A stretch of 64,000 nucleotides of DNA, from contig JADJLT010000002.1 in NCBI GenBank assembly GCA_016709965.1, positions 62,001 to 126,000 on the forward strand. The letters are read 5' to 3'. The notes under the pieces are model-generated. The model saw only the letters and a list, made by a program, of their open reading frames with translations. It searched no databases and had not been told where the DNA came from. The stretch comes from Betaproteobacteria bacterium. Lineage in GTDB: Bacteria; Pseudomonadota; Gammaproteobacteria; Burkholderiales; Rhodocyclaceae. Shown piece by piece: positions 27,210 to 36,472 of this stretch (positions within the stretch are counted from its first letter, which is position 1; every line of letters starts with the position of its first letter). The position numbers were made by a program, and so were the translations under genes.

Positions 27210-28550
27210 TCAGGCCAGAGCGCTGGCCAGCAGCACAGCGACATGCACCGCATCGCGGCCCGTGCCATCCTTGATCTGATGGCGGCAGGAAAAACCATCG
27301 GCAACAATAGGCGCATCAGCCGGGGCTGAACGCACCGCCGGCAGCAAGGCCAGCTCGCCCATTTTCACCGACGCTTCGTAATGCTCGGCCTCCAGCCCGA
27401 AACTGCCGGACATACCGCAGCAACTGGCATCGACAATCTCGAAATCGAACTTCGGAATCCAGCCGAGCACCTTCTTCATCGACTTCATCGCGCCAAAGGC
27501 TTTCTGGTGACAATGGCCATGCACCACCGCCTTGCCGCCGGGAATCGGCTTCAAATCCAGTTTCAACCCCTTGTTGCCCTCGCGCATCAGGAATTCCTCA
27601 AACAGAAAAGCCTGCTTGCCAAGCTGCCCGACCTCAGGGCCAAGCGACAGACTATAGAACTCGTCACGCAAAGCCAGCAGACAGGACGGCTCCAACCCGA
27701 TAATCGGCGTTCCTGCGGCCAAGGCCGGGGCAAGTGCCGCCATCACGCGTTTGCCTTCCTTTCTGGCGGCATCGACCATGCCTTGTGACAGGTAGGTGCG
27801 ACCGCAGCACAAAGGGCGTTGCGGCTCGGCATCATCCGCCGCCGGGCGCAGCACTTCCACCGCATAGCCGCCCGCCGTCAGTACGGCAATCGCCGCCATG
27901 GCGACTTCCGGCGTGTAGTAGTGCGTGAAGGTGTCTACGAAAATCGCCACTTTTCCCCGTTGACCGCGGGATTCGGTGTTTTCGGTGAAAACGGGCCGGC
28001 TGACGATCTCGGGAATCGGCCGCTGCGCTGAAATGCCCAGTTTGCGCTCGGCCAGCCCAGCCAGCCACGGCGAGGCGTTACGCAGGCGAACCAGCGCCGC
28101 CAATGGCCAACGATAGCGATGCAACCATTCGGGCAGGCCGCCAAACAAGCGGGCGCGGCGTGGCACGCCAAGTTCTTCGTTGCGATGCGCCAGGTATTCG
28201 GTCTTGATCAACGTCATGTCGACCGAGCTCGGGCATTCCTTCTTGCAGCCCTTGCACGACACGCAGAGATCCATGGCCGAAGCCAGATCCGGATGAATAA
28301 AGGGCTGTTCGCCCAGTTCACCATTCAACGCCGACTTGAAGGCCTTGACCCGCGCACCGGTCGACTGCGCCGGATCACCAGTGATCCGGTAGCTTGGACA
28401 CATGACGCCCTTGCCATCGCGCTGGCACTGGTGATTGTTCATGCAGACGGCAACCGCCTTGGCGTAATTGCCGCCCGTCGCCGGAATGCCGGCATAGGCA
28501 TCGCCCATGCCGTAAGTGTCGTAAGCCGACCAGTCAAGAAAGGTTTTCAT
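27210..28550 (-). CDS. (Fe-S)-binding CCG-domain oxidoreductase
   Basis: A 446-residue protein resembling the C-terminal half of GlpC/YdiJ-type Fe-S oxidoreductases, but without a FAD-linked oxidase domain. Motifs: CMNNHQCQRDGKGVMCPSYR (about 36), CVSCKGCKKECP (about 95), and CCG-domain cysteines in RPLCCGRTYLSQG (about 247) and ASCCGMSGSFG (about 380). It probably moves electrons between a flavoprotein and Fe-S carriers. The frame begins at 28550, only 12 bases from a sigma-54 -12 element, so the true start could be internal (MGDAYAGIPATGGNY, 28508). NifA control is strongly suggested. The first and second cluster regions are intact. Confidence 0.87.
   Translation of the reverse strand: MKTFLDWSAYDTYGMGDAYAGIPATGGNYAKAVAVCMNNHQCQRDGKGVMCPSYRITGDPAQSTGARVKAFKSALNGELGEQPFIHPDLASAMDLCVSCKGCKKECPSSVDMTLIKTEYLAHRNEELGVPRRARLFGGLPEWLHRYRWPLAALVRLRNASPWLAGLAERKLGISAQRPIPEIVSRPVFTENTESRGQRGKVAIFVDTFTHYYTPEVAMAAIAVLTAGGYAVEVLRPAADDAEPQRPLCCGRTYLSQGMVDAARKEGKRVMAALAPALAAGTPIIGLEPSCLLALRDEFYSLSLGPEVGQLGKQAFLFEEFLMREGNKGLKLDLKPIPGGKAVVHGHCHQKAFGAMKSMKKVLGWIPKFDFEIVDASCCGMSGSFGLEAEHYEASVKMGELALLPAVRSAPADAPIVADGFSCRHQIKDGTGRDAVHVAVLLASALA
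27950..27966 (-). repeat. Dispersed 17-bp motif, copy 4 (three mismatches)
   Basis: The minus strand reads CGGTCAACGGGGAAAAG inside the Fe-S oxidoreductase gene, coding for part of GQRGKVAIF. A weaker copy, noted because its A/T-rich flank matches the others. Confidence 0.35.
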
Positions 28551-28561
28551 ACCTATCGACT

Positions 28562-28577
28562 AGCAAGAGCAACGCCA
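28562..28577 (-). promoter_or_regulatory. Sigma-54 promoter of Fe-S oxidoreductase
   Basis: The minus strand reads TGGCGT-TGCTC-TTGCT; GG-N10-GC and the -12 element are perfect. It lies 43 bases downstream of a NifA enhancer, making this a likely NifA-controlled gene. Confidence 0.75.
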
Positions 28578-28619
28578 GAATATTTATCCTGAAAATCAGC
28601 CAGATAGAGGAAACCACAT

Positions 28620-28635
28620 TGTCAGTTAGTCGACA
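28620..28635. promoter_or_regulatory. NifA upstream activator for Fe-S oxidoreductase
   Basis: TGT-CAGTTAGTCG-ACA, a perfect TGT-N10-ACA between the pyruvate carboxylase 3' end and the oxidoreductase gene. Confidence 0.78.
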
Positions 28636-28666
28636 AACGCATCTCCCTCCTAGCCCTCATGGGGCC

Positions 28667-31600
28667 TCAGGCAAACTCGACGATGAGATCCTTGGCAGCA
28701 ATGACATCGCCGGGTTTGACATGAACCGCCTTGATCACGACATCACGATCTGTGCTCAGCATGGTTTCCATCTTCATGGCCTCGATGGACAGTAGCGAGG
28801 CTCCCTTGCTGATCTTTTGCCCGACCTTGACCGCTACCGTCACCACCATGCCCGGCATGGGCGCAGCTACGTGCTTGGGATTGGCGTTATCCGCCTTCGG
28901 TCGTGCCTTGCTGGCCTGCTCCAGGCCAGCCTTGGGAATGCGCACCGTCCGCGGCTGTCCATTCAGTTCGAGGAAGACGCGGACCTTGCCCTCTTCGTCC
29001 GGCGCCTCGGCGCGCCCGGTTTGGCGCAAAACCAACGTCTTGCCCTTTTCAATGTCGATCGCAATTTCCTCGCGATCCTGCAGGCCGTAGAAGAACGCCG
29101 AGGTGGGCAACAGTGAGACATCGCCAAATTCACGACGATGTTCGGCATACTCCCGGAAGACCTTGGGGTACATCAGATACGAGGCCAGATCGGTATCGCC
29201 AGCCTGGCGGCCGATGACATGTTCCAGTTCCTTGCGCATCGCCTCCAGATCAACCGGTGCCAGGAAGTCGCCGGCCCGTCCGGACAATGGCGGCTCGCCC
29301 TTGAGCACCTTGGCCTCCAGGGCTTTCGGGAAACCCTCCGGCGGAAAACCTAGTTCGCCTTTGAACAGGGAAATCACCGATTCCGGGAAGGCAATGTCCT
29401 TGTCGGGATTGGCAACATCTTCCGGCTTCAGGTCATTGGCCACCATGAAGATGGCCATGTCACCCACCACTTTGGAGGTCGGCGTCACCTTGACGATGTC
29501 GCCGAACAGACGATTGACCTCGGCATAAGCCCGGGAGATTTCCGGCCAGCGATGCGCCAACCCCATGGCCCGGGCTTGTTCGCGCAGATTGGTATATTGC
29601 CCGCCGGGCATTTCGTGGTTGTACACATCCGACGTGCCGGAGCGGATTTCCGGCTCGAACGGCGCGTAGGCATGGCGCACGCCTTCCCAATAATTCGATA
29701 GCGACATCATGGCCGCATGATCAATGAGCGGGTCACGCTCGCTGCCTTTCAGTGCCGCGGCGATGGAGCCCAGATTAGGCTGCGAGGTGAGGCCGGAAAG
29801 GGCGTCGAGCGCACCATCCACGGCATCGCAACCCGCCTCGACGGCAGCCAGCACGGACGCAGCAGCAATGCCGCTGGTGTCATGAGTATGGAAATGCAAC
29901 GGCAATCCGACTTCTTCCTTCAACGCCTTGACCAGCGCCGTGATGGCACGCGGCTTGGCGACACCTGCCATATCCTTGATACCGATGATATGCGCCCCGG
30001 CTTTTTCCAACTGTTTGGCCAGATTGACGTAATAATTGAGGTTGAACTTGGGCCGGCTGCTGTCGAACAGGTCGCCGGTATAGCACAGAGCCCCTTCGCA
30101 CAACGCGCCGCTCTCGACCACGGCATCCATCGCTACCCGCATGTTGTCGACCCAGTTCAGGGAATCGAAGACGCGGAACACATCGATGCCGTTCTCGGCC
30201 GCCTGCTGCACGAAATAGCGCACCACGTTGTCGCTGTAGTTGGTATAGCCCACCGCATTTGAAGAACGCAACAGCATCTGGAAAAGGATGTTGGGTACCG
30301 CCTGGCGCAATCGGGTCAGGCGTTCCCAAGGGTCTTCCTTGAGAAATCTCAGGGCTACGTCGAAGGTAGCGCCACCCCAGCATTCCAGCGAGAACAGGTT
30401 AGGTGCCATGCGAGCGTAGTAAGGGGCGATGGCCAGCATGTCATGCGTGCGCATGCGGGTGGCAAACAGGGATTGATGCGCATCGCGCATCGAGGTGTCG
30501 GTGAGCAGCACCTGCGGCTGGGCCTTCATCCAGCCAGAGAAGCCTTCGGCACCGAGTTCCTTCAATTTGTCGCGGGTACCGGCTGGAATGGGTGTACCGA
30601 GATCAAGGGACGGCTTGATCGGCCGGGCCAGCGGCAAGGTCGGCAATTTACGACCTTTCATCTCGGGATTACCGTTGACCGCGACATGCCCAAGAAATTT
30701 GACCAGACGGCTGGCCCGATCGCGCCGCTTGGCAAAGGTAAAGAGTTCGGGCGTGCTGTCGATGAAACGGGTGGTGCATTCGCCCGAGCGGAACAACGGA
30801 TGGGCTATGAGATTTTCGAGGAATTGCAGATTGGTGGCCAGGCCACGAACCCGAAATTCCCGCAGGGCACGATCCATGCGCAACGCGGCCTCGTCGCTGC
30901 TGCGCCCCCAGGCAGTCACCTTGACCAACAGCGAATCGTAGAACGGCGTGATGACTGCGCCCGAGTAGGCGGTGCCGGCATCAAGACGAATACCGAAACC
31001 GGCCGCGCTGCGGTAAACCGTAATCCGGCCATAATCCGGCGTAAAGGCGTTCTCCGGGTCTTCGGTGGTCACCCGGCATTGCAGGGCATGACCGGACATT
31101 CGGATATCGGCTTGTTTCGGGATAAAGGAAGCTCCGTCGCCAATATGGTGACCTTCGGTGACACGGATCTGGGCCTTGACGATATCGATACCGGTAATTT
31201 GCTCCGTCACCGTGTGCTCGACCTGAATGCGCGGATTGACCTCGATGAAGTAGAACTGCCCGGTGTCGGCATCCATCAGGAATTCGACGGTACCGGCATG
31301 CGTGTAATTAGCCGCACGGGCCAGTTGAATGGCCGACTGGCACAAGGCCTCTCGGGTTGCTTCGTCCAGATAAGGCGCCGGTGCACGTTCGACAACCTTC
31401 TGGTTGCGCCTCTGAACGGTGCAATCCCGTTCAAAAAGGTGCACCAGTTCGCCATGCTTGTCGCCCAGAACCTGTACTTCGACGTGCCGGGCCCGGCGCA
31501 CCAGTTTCTCCAGATAGACCTCGTCGTTGCCGAAAGCAGCCATGGCCTCGCGCCGGGCAACATCCAGTGCACCGGGTAGTTCGTCGACATTCTCGACCAC

Positions 31601-32116
31601 GCGCATACCGCGTCCGCCACCGCCCCAACTGGCCTTGAGCATCAACGGATAGCCAACTGTATCGGCTAAAGCCTTGGCTTCATTCAGGTCTGCCGGCAGG
31701 GCCGGCGTCGCGGGCACAACCGGTACACCGGCCCGCTCAGCCAGATTACGCGCAGCTACCTTATTGCCCAGCTGCCTCATGACATCGCCATTCGGGCCGA
31801 TAAAGGCGATCCCCGCACTGGCGCAGGCATCGGCAAAACTTGGGTTCTCCGACAGGAAGCCATAGCCCGGGTGAATCGCATCGACGCCAGCCTCTTTGGC
31901 AATGCGGATAATGTCATCGATATCGAGATAAGCCTGAATAGGCTTCTTACCCTCACCCACCAGATAGGACTCATCGGCCTTGAATCGATGCAGGGCAAAA
32001 CGGTCTTCGTTGGAGTAAATCGCTACGGTGCGAATACCCAGTTCGGAAGCGGCACGCAGGACGCGGATGGCGATTTCGCTGCGGTTGGCCACAAGCAGAC
32101 TACGGATTTTTTTCAT
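28667..32116 (-). CDS. pyc: Pyruvate carboxylase
   Basis: A 1149-residue single-chain pyruvate carboxylase making oxaloacetate from pyruvate and bicarbonate. It has a biotin carboxylase domain (about 1-460, GYGFLSENPSFADACASAGI and the ATP-grasp loop WGGGGRGMR), a carboxyltransferase domain (about 535-810, LLTDTSMRDAHQSLFATRMRT and LHFHTHDTSG), an allosteric/linker region and a C-terminal biotin domain with the EAMKMET lysine. Full length with no breaks. No sigma-54 site was seen upstream. It may refill the TCA cycle when cells use acetate or lactate. Confidence 0.96.
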   Translation of the reverse strand: MKKIRSLLVANRSEIAIRVLRAASELGIRTVAIYSNEDRFALHRFKADESYLVGEGKKPIQAYLDIDDIIRIAKEAGVDAIHPGYGFLSENPSFADACASAGIAFIGPNGDVMRQLGNKVAARNLAERAGVPVVPATPALPADLNEAKALADTVGYPLMLKASWGGGGRGMRVVENVDELPGALDVARREAMAAFGNDEVYLEKLVRRARHVEVQVLGDKHGELVHLFERDCTVQRRNQKVVERAPAPYLDEATREALCQSAIQLARAANYTHAGTVEFLMDADTGQFYFIEVNPRIQVEHTVTEQITGIDIVKAQIRVTEGHHIGDGASFIPKQADIRMSGHALQCRVTTEDPENAFTPDYGRITVYRSAAGFGIRLDAGTAYSGAVITPFYDSLLVKVTAWGRSSDEAALRMDRALREFRVRGLATNLQFLENLIAHPLFRSGECTTRFIDSTPELFTFAKRRDRASRLVKFLGHVAVNGNPEMKGRKLPTLPLARPIKPSLDLGTPIPAGTRDKLKELGAEGFSGWMKAQPQVLLTDTSMRDAHQSLFATRMRTHDMLAIAPYYARMAPNLFSLECWGGATFDVALRFLKEDPWERLTRLRQAVPNILFQMLLRSSNAVGYTNYSDNVVRYFVQQAAENGIDVFRVFDSLNWVDNMRVAMDAVVESGALCEGALCYTGDLFDSSRPKFNLNYYVNLAKQLEKAGAHIIGIKDMAGVAKPRAITALVKALKEEVGLPLHFHTHDTSGIAAASVLAAVEAGCDAVDGALDALSGLTSQPNLGSIAAALKGSERDPLIDHAAMMSLSNYWEGVRHAYAPFEPEIRSGTSDVYNHEMPGGQYTNLREQARAMGLAHRWPEISRAYAEVNRLFGDIVKVTPTSKVVGDMAIFMVANDLKPEDVANPDKDIAFPESVISLFKGELGFPPEGFPKALEAKVLKGEPPLSGRAGDFLAPVDLEAMRKELEHVIGRQAGDTDLASYLMYPKVFREYAEHRREFGDVSLLPTSAFFYGLQDREEIAIDIEKGKTLVLRQTGRAEAPDEEGKVRVFLELNGQPRTVRIPKAGLEQASKARPKADNANPKHVAAPMPGMVVTVAVKVGQKISKGASLLSIEAMKMETMLSTDRDVVIKAVHVKPGDVIAAKDLIVEFA

Positions 32117-32356
32117 CGCTGTTCTCTTTGAATGTTTTATTGGATTGCTCTGTGTATAACCCGCAAGAAAGTTACAGAAGGGATTATTTTGATAAATTAT
32201 TCAAGCAATTCTGGTACCCGAATGCTTGAGAACCGGATTGGTAATTTCCCTCACAACACATCGGTAAAGCCAATCCTGGTAAAACGCTCATCAGTCGTGC
32301 GAAGCTGAGAACCGAAAAAATTCTGGGGCAGCATGTGTATGGTCTCCCTTCCGGCC

Positions 32357-32372
32357 TGTAGCATTTGCGACA
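32357..32372. promoter_or_regulatory. NifA upstream activator for nifB operon
   Basis: TGT-AGCATTTGCG-ACA, a perfect TGT-N10-ACA 63 bases upstream of the -24 element. Confidence 0.84.
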
Positions 32373-32435
32373 AGCAACTCGACATAGCCTGCAAGCAAAA
32401 ATCCTATCTGGTTGTTTTATAAACAAAACAGGCAC

Positions 32436-32451
32436 TGGCACACCGATTGCT
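32436..32451 (+). promoter_or_regulatory. Sigma-54 promoter of nifB operon
   Basis: TGGCAC-ACCGA-TTGCT, a perfect consensus 35 bases upstream of the nifB ATG. It probably drives nifB through draG. Confidence 0.92.
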
Positions 32452-32486
32452 GAATAGGTTCCGACTGCATTTGAGGAGCCTACATC

Positions 32487-33989
32487 GTGGAACTACCTGT
32501 TATCAGTAACACCGCCCCTGCTGCTGAAGGTGGCGGCTGTGCATCCAGCGGCTGCGGTACGGCGCCGGATGCACTGGGCCATTTACCCGACCACATTCGC
32601 GCCAAGGTTCAGGACCACCCCTGCTATTCGGAAGAAGCGCACCACTACTTCGCCCGCATGCACGTGGCCGTCGCCCCGGCCTGCAACATCCAGTGCAATT
32701 ACTGCAACCGCAAGTACGACTGCTCCAATGAATCCCGTCCGGGCGTCGTCTCCGAAGTGCTGACGCCGGATCAGGCGATCAAGAAAGTGCTTGCCGTTGC
32801 CGCCGAAATTCCGCAGATGACCGTACTCGGCATCGCCGGACCAGGAGACCCTCTGGCCAACCCGGGCCGCACTTTTGAAACATTCGAACAGCTGTCCGAG
32901 CGCGCCCCGGACATCAAGCTGTGCGTGTCGACCAACGGCCTCAACCTGCCGATGTATGTCGACCGTATTGCCCAGCACAACATCGACCACGTGACGATCA
33001 CCATCAACTGTGTCGACCCCGAAGTTGGTGCCAAGATATATCCGTGGATCTTCTGGGAGAACAAACGCATCTTCGGCGTTGAAGGTGCCCGCATCCTGAT
33101 CGAGCAGCAGCAGAAAGGTCTGCAGATGCTGACCGACCGCGGCATCCTGGTGAAGGTCAACTCGGTGCTGATTCCCGGCGTCAATGACGAGCATCTCAAG
33201 GAAGTTTCGAAGATAGTCAAGGCCAAGGGCGCCTTCCTGCACAACGTCATGCCGCTGATTGCCGAGCCTGAGCACGGCACCTACTACGGCATCATGGAAC
33301 AGCCGGAACCTACCCCGGAAATGCTGCAGGATCTGCAGGATGCCTGCGCCGGCGACATGGCGATGATGCGCCACTGCCGCCAGTGCCGGGCCGATGCGGT
33401 CGGCCTGCTCGGCGAAGATCGCGGTGATGAGTTCACGCTCGACAAGATCGATGTCATGGATGTCGATTACGAAGCCGCCATGGTCCGCCGCAAGGTAGTG
33501 CATGACGAAATCATCGAGAAGCTGGACGCCAAGCGCGGCGTCGTCAAGCCGAAGGCCGATGGCATTCCGGAAGGTTCGCGCCCGGTGCTGATGGCGGTCG
33601 CCGGCAAGAACGGCATCGTTGCCGAGCACTTCGGCCATGCCAAGGAATTCCTGATCTACGAAGCCTCGCCGGAAGGTGTCCGCTTCATGAGCCACCGCAA
33701 GACCGAACTGTACTGCGGCGGCATGGATTCCTGCGGGGATGGCGACGTGGTCGATGCCGGTGCTACCGAATCGCTGCTCGATCGCAACATCCGGATCCTC
33801 GCCGGCTGTGAGGTCGTGCTTTGCTCCAAGGTCGGCTACGAACCATGGGCCAAGCTGGAAGCCGCCGGCATCGCGCCGAACGGCGAACACGCGATGGAGC
33901 CGATCGAGGAAGCCGTGATGGCGGTGTACAGGGAAATCGCAGCGACCGGCAAGCTGCTTCCCGCGGTCGACAGCAAAAAGGTGGCATAA
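32487..33989 (+). CDS. nifB: NifB, radical SAM FeMo-co core synthase
   Basis: A 500-residue NifB that fuses two [4Fe-4S] units with a carbide and sulfur to make NifB-co. The radical SAM motif is CNIQCNYC near residue 72, with the nearby conserved CSNESRPGVVSE. MRHCRQCRADAVGLLGED is another family signature. The C-terminal NifX-like domain starts around residue 368 (AVAGKNGIVAEHFGHAKEFLIYEASPEG). It starts at GTG-free ATG 32487 after GAGGAG and heads the nifB-fdxN-nifO operon. Confidence 0.97.
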   Translation: MELPVISNTAPAAEGGGCASSGCGTAPDALGHLPDHIRAKVQDHPCYSEEAHHYFARMHVAVAPACNIQCNYCNRKYDCSNESRPGVVSEVLTPDQAIKKVLAVAAEIPQMTVLGIAGPGDPLANPGRTFETFEQLSERAPDIKLCVSTNGLNLPMYVDRIAQHNIDHVTITINCVDPEVGAKIYPWIFWENKRIFGVEGARILIEQQQKGLQMLTDRGILVKVNSVLIPGVNDEHLKEVSKIVKAKGAFLHNVMPLIAEPEHGTYYGIMEQPEPTPEMLQDLQDACAGDMAMMRHCRQCRADAVGLLGEDRGDEFTLDKIDVMDVDYEAAMVRRKVVHDEIIEKLDAKRGVVKPKADGIPEGSRPVLMAVAGKNGIVAEHFGHAKEFLIYEASPEGVRFMSHRKTELYCGGMDSCGDGDVVDAGATESLLDRNIRILAGCEVVLCSKVGYEPWAKLEAAGIAPNGEHAMEPIEEAVMAVYREIAATGKLLPAVDSKKVA

Positions 33990-34074
33990 ATGAAAAGCCT
34001 TCTTTGCTCCCTATCTTCATTCCCCCCCGAAGTGGCGCCTGTCGCCGCCGGGGCGGCTCATCAGGAGTTATGAC

Positions 34075-34353
34075 ATGGCCCTGCAAATCACCCAATCCTG
34101 TGTCAATTGCTGGGCTTGCGTCGATGTCTGCCCGAACGACGCGATCTACGAAGACAAACCCCATTTCCTGATCGACGACGGCAAATGTACCGAGTGCCTG
34201 GGCGATCACAGCGTGCCGCAATGCGCTGCGATCTGCCCGATCGAAATGGCCATCGTCGACGAGCTGGGCGAGTTCCTGAACCCGCCCGGGTCGCTGACCG
34301 GCATCCCGATCGAAAAGCTGAAGGAATTCGGCTTGTGGCGCGAGGCGGCGTAA
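34075..34353 (+). CDS. fdxN: Ferredoxin, 2x[4Fe-4S], FdxN type
   Basis: A 92-residue ferredoxin with motifs CVNCWACVDVCPNDAIYED and CTECLGDHSVPQCAAICP. The second has the long spacing usual in nif- and NifB-linked ferredoxins. FdxN in Azotobacter supports NifB activity, so a role feeding electrons to NifB is expected. CAGGAG precedes the ATG. The last base of its stop codon is the first of the nifO start. Confidence 0.92.
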   Translation: MALQITQSCVNCWACVDVCPNDAIYEDKPHFLIDDGKCTECLGDHSVPQCAAICPIEMAIVDELGEFLNPPGSLTGIPIEKLKEFGLWREAA

Positions 34354-34832
34354 TGGCCGTCGTCACGTTCTACGAAAAACCCGGCTGCAAGGGCAATCTT
34401 CGCCAGAAGACACTGCTCGCTGCCGCCGGGCATACCGTCCAGGCCAAAAGTCTAAAAGTCGAGGCCTGGACGGCTGACCGCTTGCTCGCTTTTCTCGGCA
34501 AGCTGCCGGTCAGCGACTGGTTCAACCCGTCGGCGCCGGCCATCAAGTCAGGCGAAATCGTGCCGGAAAACCTGGGTTTCGAGTCTGCGCTGCATCTATT
34601 GCTCGATAACCCCTTGCTCATCCGCCGCCCGCTGATGGAAATCGGCGAAGAGCGGCAAGTCGGTTTTGACGTTGCCGCGGTCGACGCCTGGATCGGTCTG
34701 AAAAATATCGAACTGCCGGAAGGCAACATCGAAGCCTGCGTACACGGCCCCGAAGGACATGGCAGCTGCGGCAGTCACGCGCACGACCATGAACAAGAGG
34801 AAACCAGCCATGGCAACTGCGGCCATCACTGA
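34353..34832 (+). CDS. nifO: NifO, ArsC-like nitrogenase-associated protein
   Basis: A 159-residue ArsC/Spx-fold protein. It begins MAVVTFYEKPGCKGNLRQKTLLAAAG, with the single catalytic-type cysteine, and has the family pattern RPLMEIGEERQVGFD. It ends in an unusual His/Cys-rich tail (HGSCGSHAHDHEQEETSHGNCGHH) likely to bind metal. The order nifB-fdxN-nifO-nifQ matches Azotobacter, where NifO influences Mo use between nitrogenase and nitrate reductase. Confidence 0.88.
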   Translation: MAVVTFYEKPGCKGNLRQKTLLAAAGHTVQAKSLKVEAWTADRLLAFLGKLPVSDWFNPSAPAIKSGEIVPENLGFESALHLLLDNPLLIRRPLMEIGEERQVGFDVAAVDAWIGLKNIELPEGNIEACVHGPEGHGSCGSHAHDHEQEETSHGNCGHH

Positions 34833-36081
34833 TAACGCCGTAGAAATTGCTCCTGGCGTCCACTGGGTGGGCGCCCTCGACCCGCATCTGCGGAGTTTTG
34901 ACATCATTCTGAAAACCGCCAACGGCACCAGCTACAACTCGTATGTCGTGCGTGGCGACAATGGCGTGGCGATCATCGACACCGTGAAGGAAAACTTCGC
35001 CGACGATTTTTTCCGTCGTCTGGAGTCGGTGGCGACGTATGAAGAAATCACCACCATCGTCCTCAACCATCTGGAGCCGGACCACAGCGGCGCACTACCC
35101 GAGCTGCTCAAGCGCGCACCGCAAGCCAAGGTTTACTTGTCCAGCCGCGCCCAGATGATGCTCAAGGCGCTGTTGAAGCCGACCGGCGAGAAGCCGCCAG
35201 AATACATCCCGGTCACCACCGACGACACCGTCGACCTCGGTGGCCGCACCTTGCGCTTCCTGCACACGCCCTACCTGCATTGGCCGGACACGCAATGCAC
35301 CTATCTGGTCGAAGACGGCCTGCTGTTCACCGGCGACATTTTCGGATGCCACTTCTGCGACAACCGTCTGTTCAACGACACGGTCGGCGACTTCCGCTTT
35401 TCATTCGAGTACTACTACGCCCACATCATGCGGCCCTTCCGCGAGTATGTGCTCGATGCCATAGCGCTGATCGAACCGCTCGATATCCAGTTGATTGCGC
35501 CGGCTCACGGTCCGGTACTTCGCCACAAGCCGCGTGATTACGTGCATCGCTACCGCGAACTGGCCACACCCCGGCTATTCAACGAAGCGCGTAGCGAGAA
35601 GACTCTGGTCGTCTTTTACCTCTCCGCCTACGGCAACACCCGGCGCATGGCTGAAGCACTTGCCGCCGGGGCCGAAAGCCTGGGCGGCGTGCGGGTTTCA
35701 CTCTACGACCTCGAAGGCGGCGAAGCTGACATCTTTACCGATCTGGTCGAAGAGGCTGATGGCATTGCCTTCGGCAGCCCGACCATCAACGCCGACGCGG
35801 TCAAGCCGATCTGGGATCTGCTCTCATCGCTGACCACGGTCAATATCAAGGGCAAGCTCGGCGCCGCTTTCGGCTCCTATGGCTGGAGCGGCGAAGCAGT
35901 ACGCCTGATCGAGGATCGCCTGCGCGGCCTGAAGCTGCGCGTCCCGGTCGAAGGCTTGCGCATCAAGCTGGTACCGGATGCCAATGAACTCGACGCATGC
36001 CGGGAACTCGGCGAACAACTGGCCCGTCACCTGACCGGCCGGGTAGAACACCGCGATGTCGACATGGCGGCGCTCGCATAA
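34810..36081 (+). CDS. Flavodiiron protein (FprA type)
   Basis: A 423-residue class A flavodiiron protein: an N-terminal metallo-beta-lactamase-like diiron domain (about 1-250, iron ligands in NHLEPDHSG, with HWPDTQCTYL and TGDIFGCHF) and a C-terminal flavodoxin domain (about 258-400, YLSAYGNTRRMAEAL and FGSPTINAD). Such enzymes reduce oxygen to water or nitric oxide to nitrous oxide. Within the nifB operon, it probably removes oxygen near nitrogenase. The start at 34810 follows GAGG and overlaps nifO by 23 bases; a longer frame upstream is rejected. Confidence 0.93.
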   Translation: MATAAITDNAVEIAPGVHWVGALDPHLRSFDIILKTANGTSYNSYVVRGDNGVAIIDTVKENFADDFFRRLESVATYEEITTIVLNHLEPDHSGALPELLKRAPQAKVYLSSRAQMMLKALLKPTGEKPPEYIPVTTDDTVDLGGRTLRFLHTPYLHWPDTQCTYLVEDGLLFTGDIFGCHFCDNRLFNDTVGDFRFSFEYYYAHIMRPFREYVLDAIALIEPLDIQLIAPAHGPVLRHKPRDYVHRYRELATPRLFNEARSEKTLVVFYLSAYGNTRRMAEALAAGAESLGGVRVSLYDLEGGEADIFTDLVEEADGIAFGSPTINADAVKPIWDLLSSLTTVNIKGKLGAAFGSYGWSGEAVRLIEDRLRGLKLRVPVEGLRIKLVPDANELDACRELGEQLARHLTGRVEHRDVDMAALA

Positions 36082-36096
36082 CAACAGGGGAAAACA

Positions 36097-36384
36097 ATGC
36101 CTAAAGCCAAAGTCACCTTTCAGGATATCGGCGTATCGGTCACCGTACCGGCCGGCACCCGCCTCATTGAAGTATCCGAAAAAGTCGGTGCCGGTATCAC
36201 CTACGGTTGCCGCGAAGGCGAATGCTGCACCTGCCTGACCAAAATTGTTTCCGGTGGCGAAAACCTCGCTCCGCCAAGCGTGCTGGAAGACCAGGTACTC
36301 AAGGACAACATGGCGCCACGTGGCCATCGGCTGGCCTGCCAGGCGCAGATCATCGGTGGTGAACTGGTCGTCAAACCAGCCTGA
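36097..36384 (+). CDS. [2Fe-2S] ferredoxin, plant type
   Basis: A 95-residue ferredoxin with the cysteine motif CREGECCTCLTKIVSGGENL (about 37-58) and a distal cysteine in RLACQAQI. It follows the flavodiiron gene after 15 bases with AGGGG ahead of the ATG, so it may be its electron donor. The neighbouring gene encodes a related but longer protein. Confidence 0.92.
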   Translation: MPKAKVTFQDIGVSVTVPAGTRLIEVSEKVGAGITYGCREGECCTCLTKIVSGGENLAPPSVLEDQVLKDNMAPRGHRLACQAQIIGGELVVKPA

Positions 36385-36472
36385 ACGCCGCAACTACCCA
36401 ACAAGATTAAAAGCAATTACCCAGCCTAATCAGAGAAATTCAAATCAACCCGCTTTTCAGGAGAACGTAAAA

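Larger units (their letters stand above)
32117..32486. other. Intergenic region between pyc and nifB
   Basis: A divergent intergenic region of 370 bases. I find the NifA enhancer and sigma-54 promoter of nifB in its right half. The left half (32117-32350) holds no gene or site that I can support; the small frames there have no start or coding character. Confidence 0.7.
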
